This document shows positions 12,252 through 12,386 of a stretch of DNA of 12,386 bases, one piece after another. The position numbers were made by a program, and so were the translations under genes. The DNA lies in the NCBI GenBank assembly GCA_947169755.1, contig CAMVQX010000036.1, forward strand, positions 1 through 12,386. Reading direction: 5' to 3'. The notes beneath the pieces are model-generated. The model worked only from the letters and a program-made list of their open reading frames with translations, had not been told where the DNA came from and made no database searches. The DNA is from an uncultured bacterium. Lineage in GTDB: Bacteria; Cyanobacteriota; Vampirovibrionia; Gastranaerophilales; Gastranaerophilaceae. Each line of letters starts with the position of its first letter. Within the stretch, counting starts at the first letter, position 1.

Positions 12252-12283
12252 TTCAGTAGCAAATAAAAACATGTTTCTTTTTT
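12226..12283. terminator. 18-bp inverted repeat after recA: likely terminator, possible operator pair
   Basis: AAAAAGAAACATGTTTTT (12226-12243) and its exact reverse complement (12265-12282) flank a 21-base loop. The 3' arm ends in six T residues, so the RNA form would terminate recA. Each arm also contains the self-complementary AAACATGTTT (12232-12241 and 12267-12276), which is not needed for a terminator and gives two equal palindromic sites 35 bases apart around a promoter. Confidence 0.7.
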
Positions 12284-12320
12284 ATATGAACAGAAAATAT
12301 AAAATTGGAGGTAAATAAAC

Positions 12321-12386
12321 GTGAACATACAAGCAATTAATGGTATTAACAGTATATCAAAAAGAGCATCTGTATCTTTTGGTCAA
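12321..12386 (+). CDS. Unknown protein, N-terminal 22 residues (cut by right edge)
   Basis: A GTG at 12321 follows GGAGGT with 8-base spacing, one of the best ribosome sites in the window. The visible protein begins MNIQAINGINSISKR and reaches SVSFGQ at the edge. Short Asn/Ile/Ser-rich starts ending in SFG or SFK are, as I recall, common at the N-termini of unrelated hypothetical proteins in gut Melainabacteria, where they may be a sorting or processing tag; this is memory, not a database result. Upstream is a promoter bracketed by two AAACATGTTT sites, so it is probably separately controlled from recA. Nothing can be said about its main domain. Confidence 0.6.
   Translation, partial: MNIQAINGINSISKRASVSFGQ

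Noticed and set aside
12226..12282. AAACATGTTT sites as LexA boxes
   Set aside because: The Gram-positive LexA box needs GAAC and GTTC four bases apart and the cyanobacterial box differs further; here the C and G are only two bases apart.
1..12386. CRISPR array, tRNA/rRNA genes, transposase or phage genes
   Set aside because: No regularly spaced direct repeats, cloverleaf-like sequences or recognisable mobile-element proteins were seen on either strand.

Overview
The window is AT-rich chromosomal DNA from a bacterium with compact, mostly Shine-Dalgarno-led genes. Several things point to a gut-type, non-photosynthetic relative of cyanobacteria (Candidatus Melainabacteria / Gastranaerophilales): a long-form pyrophosphate-dependent phosphofructokinase, a free-standing thioredoxin-like 2Fe-2S ferredoxin, a TonB-type C-terminal protein (suggesting an outer membrane), and a gene after recA whose short N-terminus ends in SVSFGQ, a style I recall from that group. 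An anaerobic Firmicute is the main alternative. The assignment rests on gene content only and is moderate.

Layout. Positions 1-1500 hold a leftward operon: 2Fe-2S ferredoxin, a soluble UPF0145 (YbjQ-like) protein, a membrane-anchored UPF0145 protein, and an M48-type metallopeptidase cut by the left edge. The genes are tightly packed (5-bp gap, 1-bp gap, 8-bp overlap) behind a strong promoter just past the purB stop. purB (1501-2790) and the PPi-phosphofructokinase (3108-4790) are also leftward. The 317-bp gap between them is the most unusual part of the window. It has its own rightward promoter, a hairpin-rich leader, a very strong ribosome binding site, a 24-residue hydrophobic peptide ORF containing a perfect 12-bp inverted repeat, a long 3' hairpin, and a good opposing promoter.

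Positions 4950-7030 carry a rightward solute-binding protein without transporter partners and a leftward DUF4013-like membrane protein, separated by a terminator. A rightward PLP-dependent Orn/Lys/Arg decarboxylase (7230-8654) converges with a leftward LysM membrane protein with one base between their stops. rpmB (L28, zinc-ribbon form) is followed by a bidirectional terminator shared with a leftward secreted TonB-C-terminal protein. Finally a MerR-like/coiled-coil protein and recA form a rightward pair. They are followed by an 18-bp inverted repeat enclosing a promoter-like sequence and the start of another gene cut by the right edge.

Functionally the window mixes housekeeping (purine synthesis, glycolysis, recombination, ribosome, polyamine synthesis) with envelope proteins. 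No tRNA, rRNA, CRISPR array, transposase or prophage gene was seen. The best candidate for an undescribed system is the small-peptide locus at about 2837-3104, which has the layout of a type I toxin-antitoxin module or a structured small-protein element.
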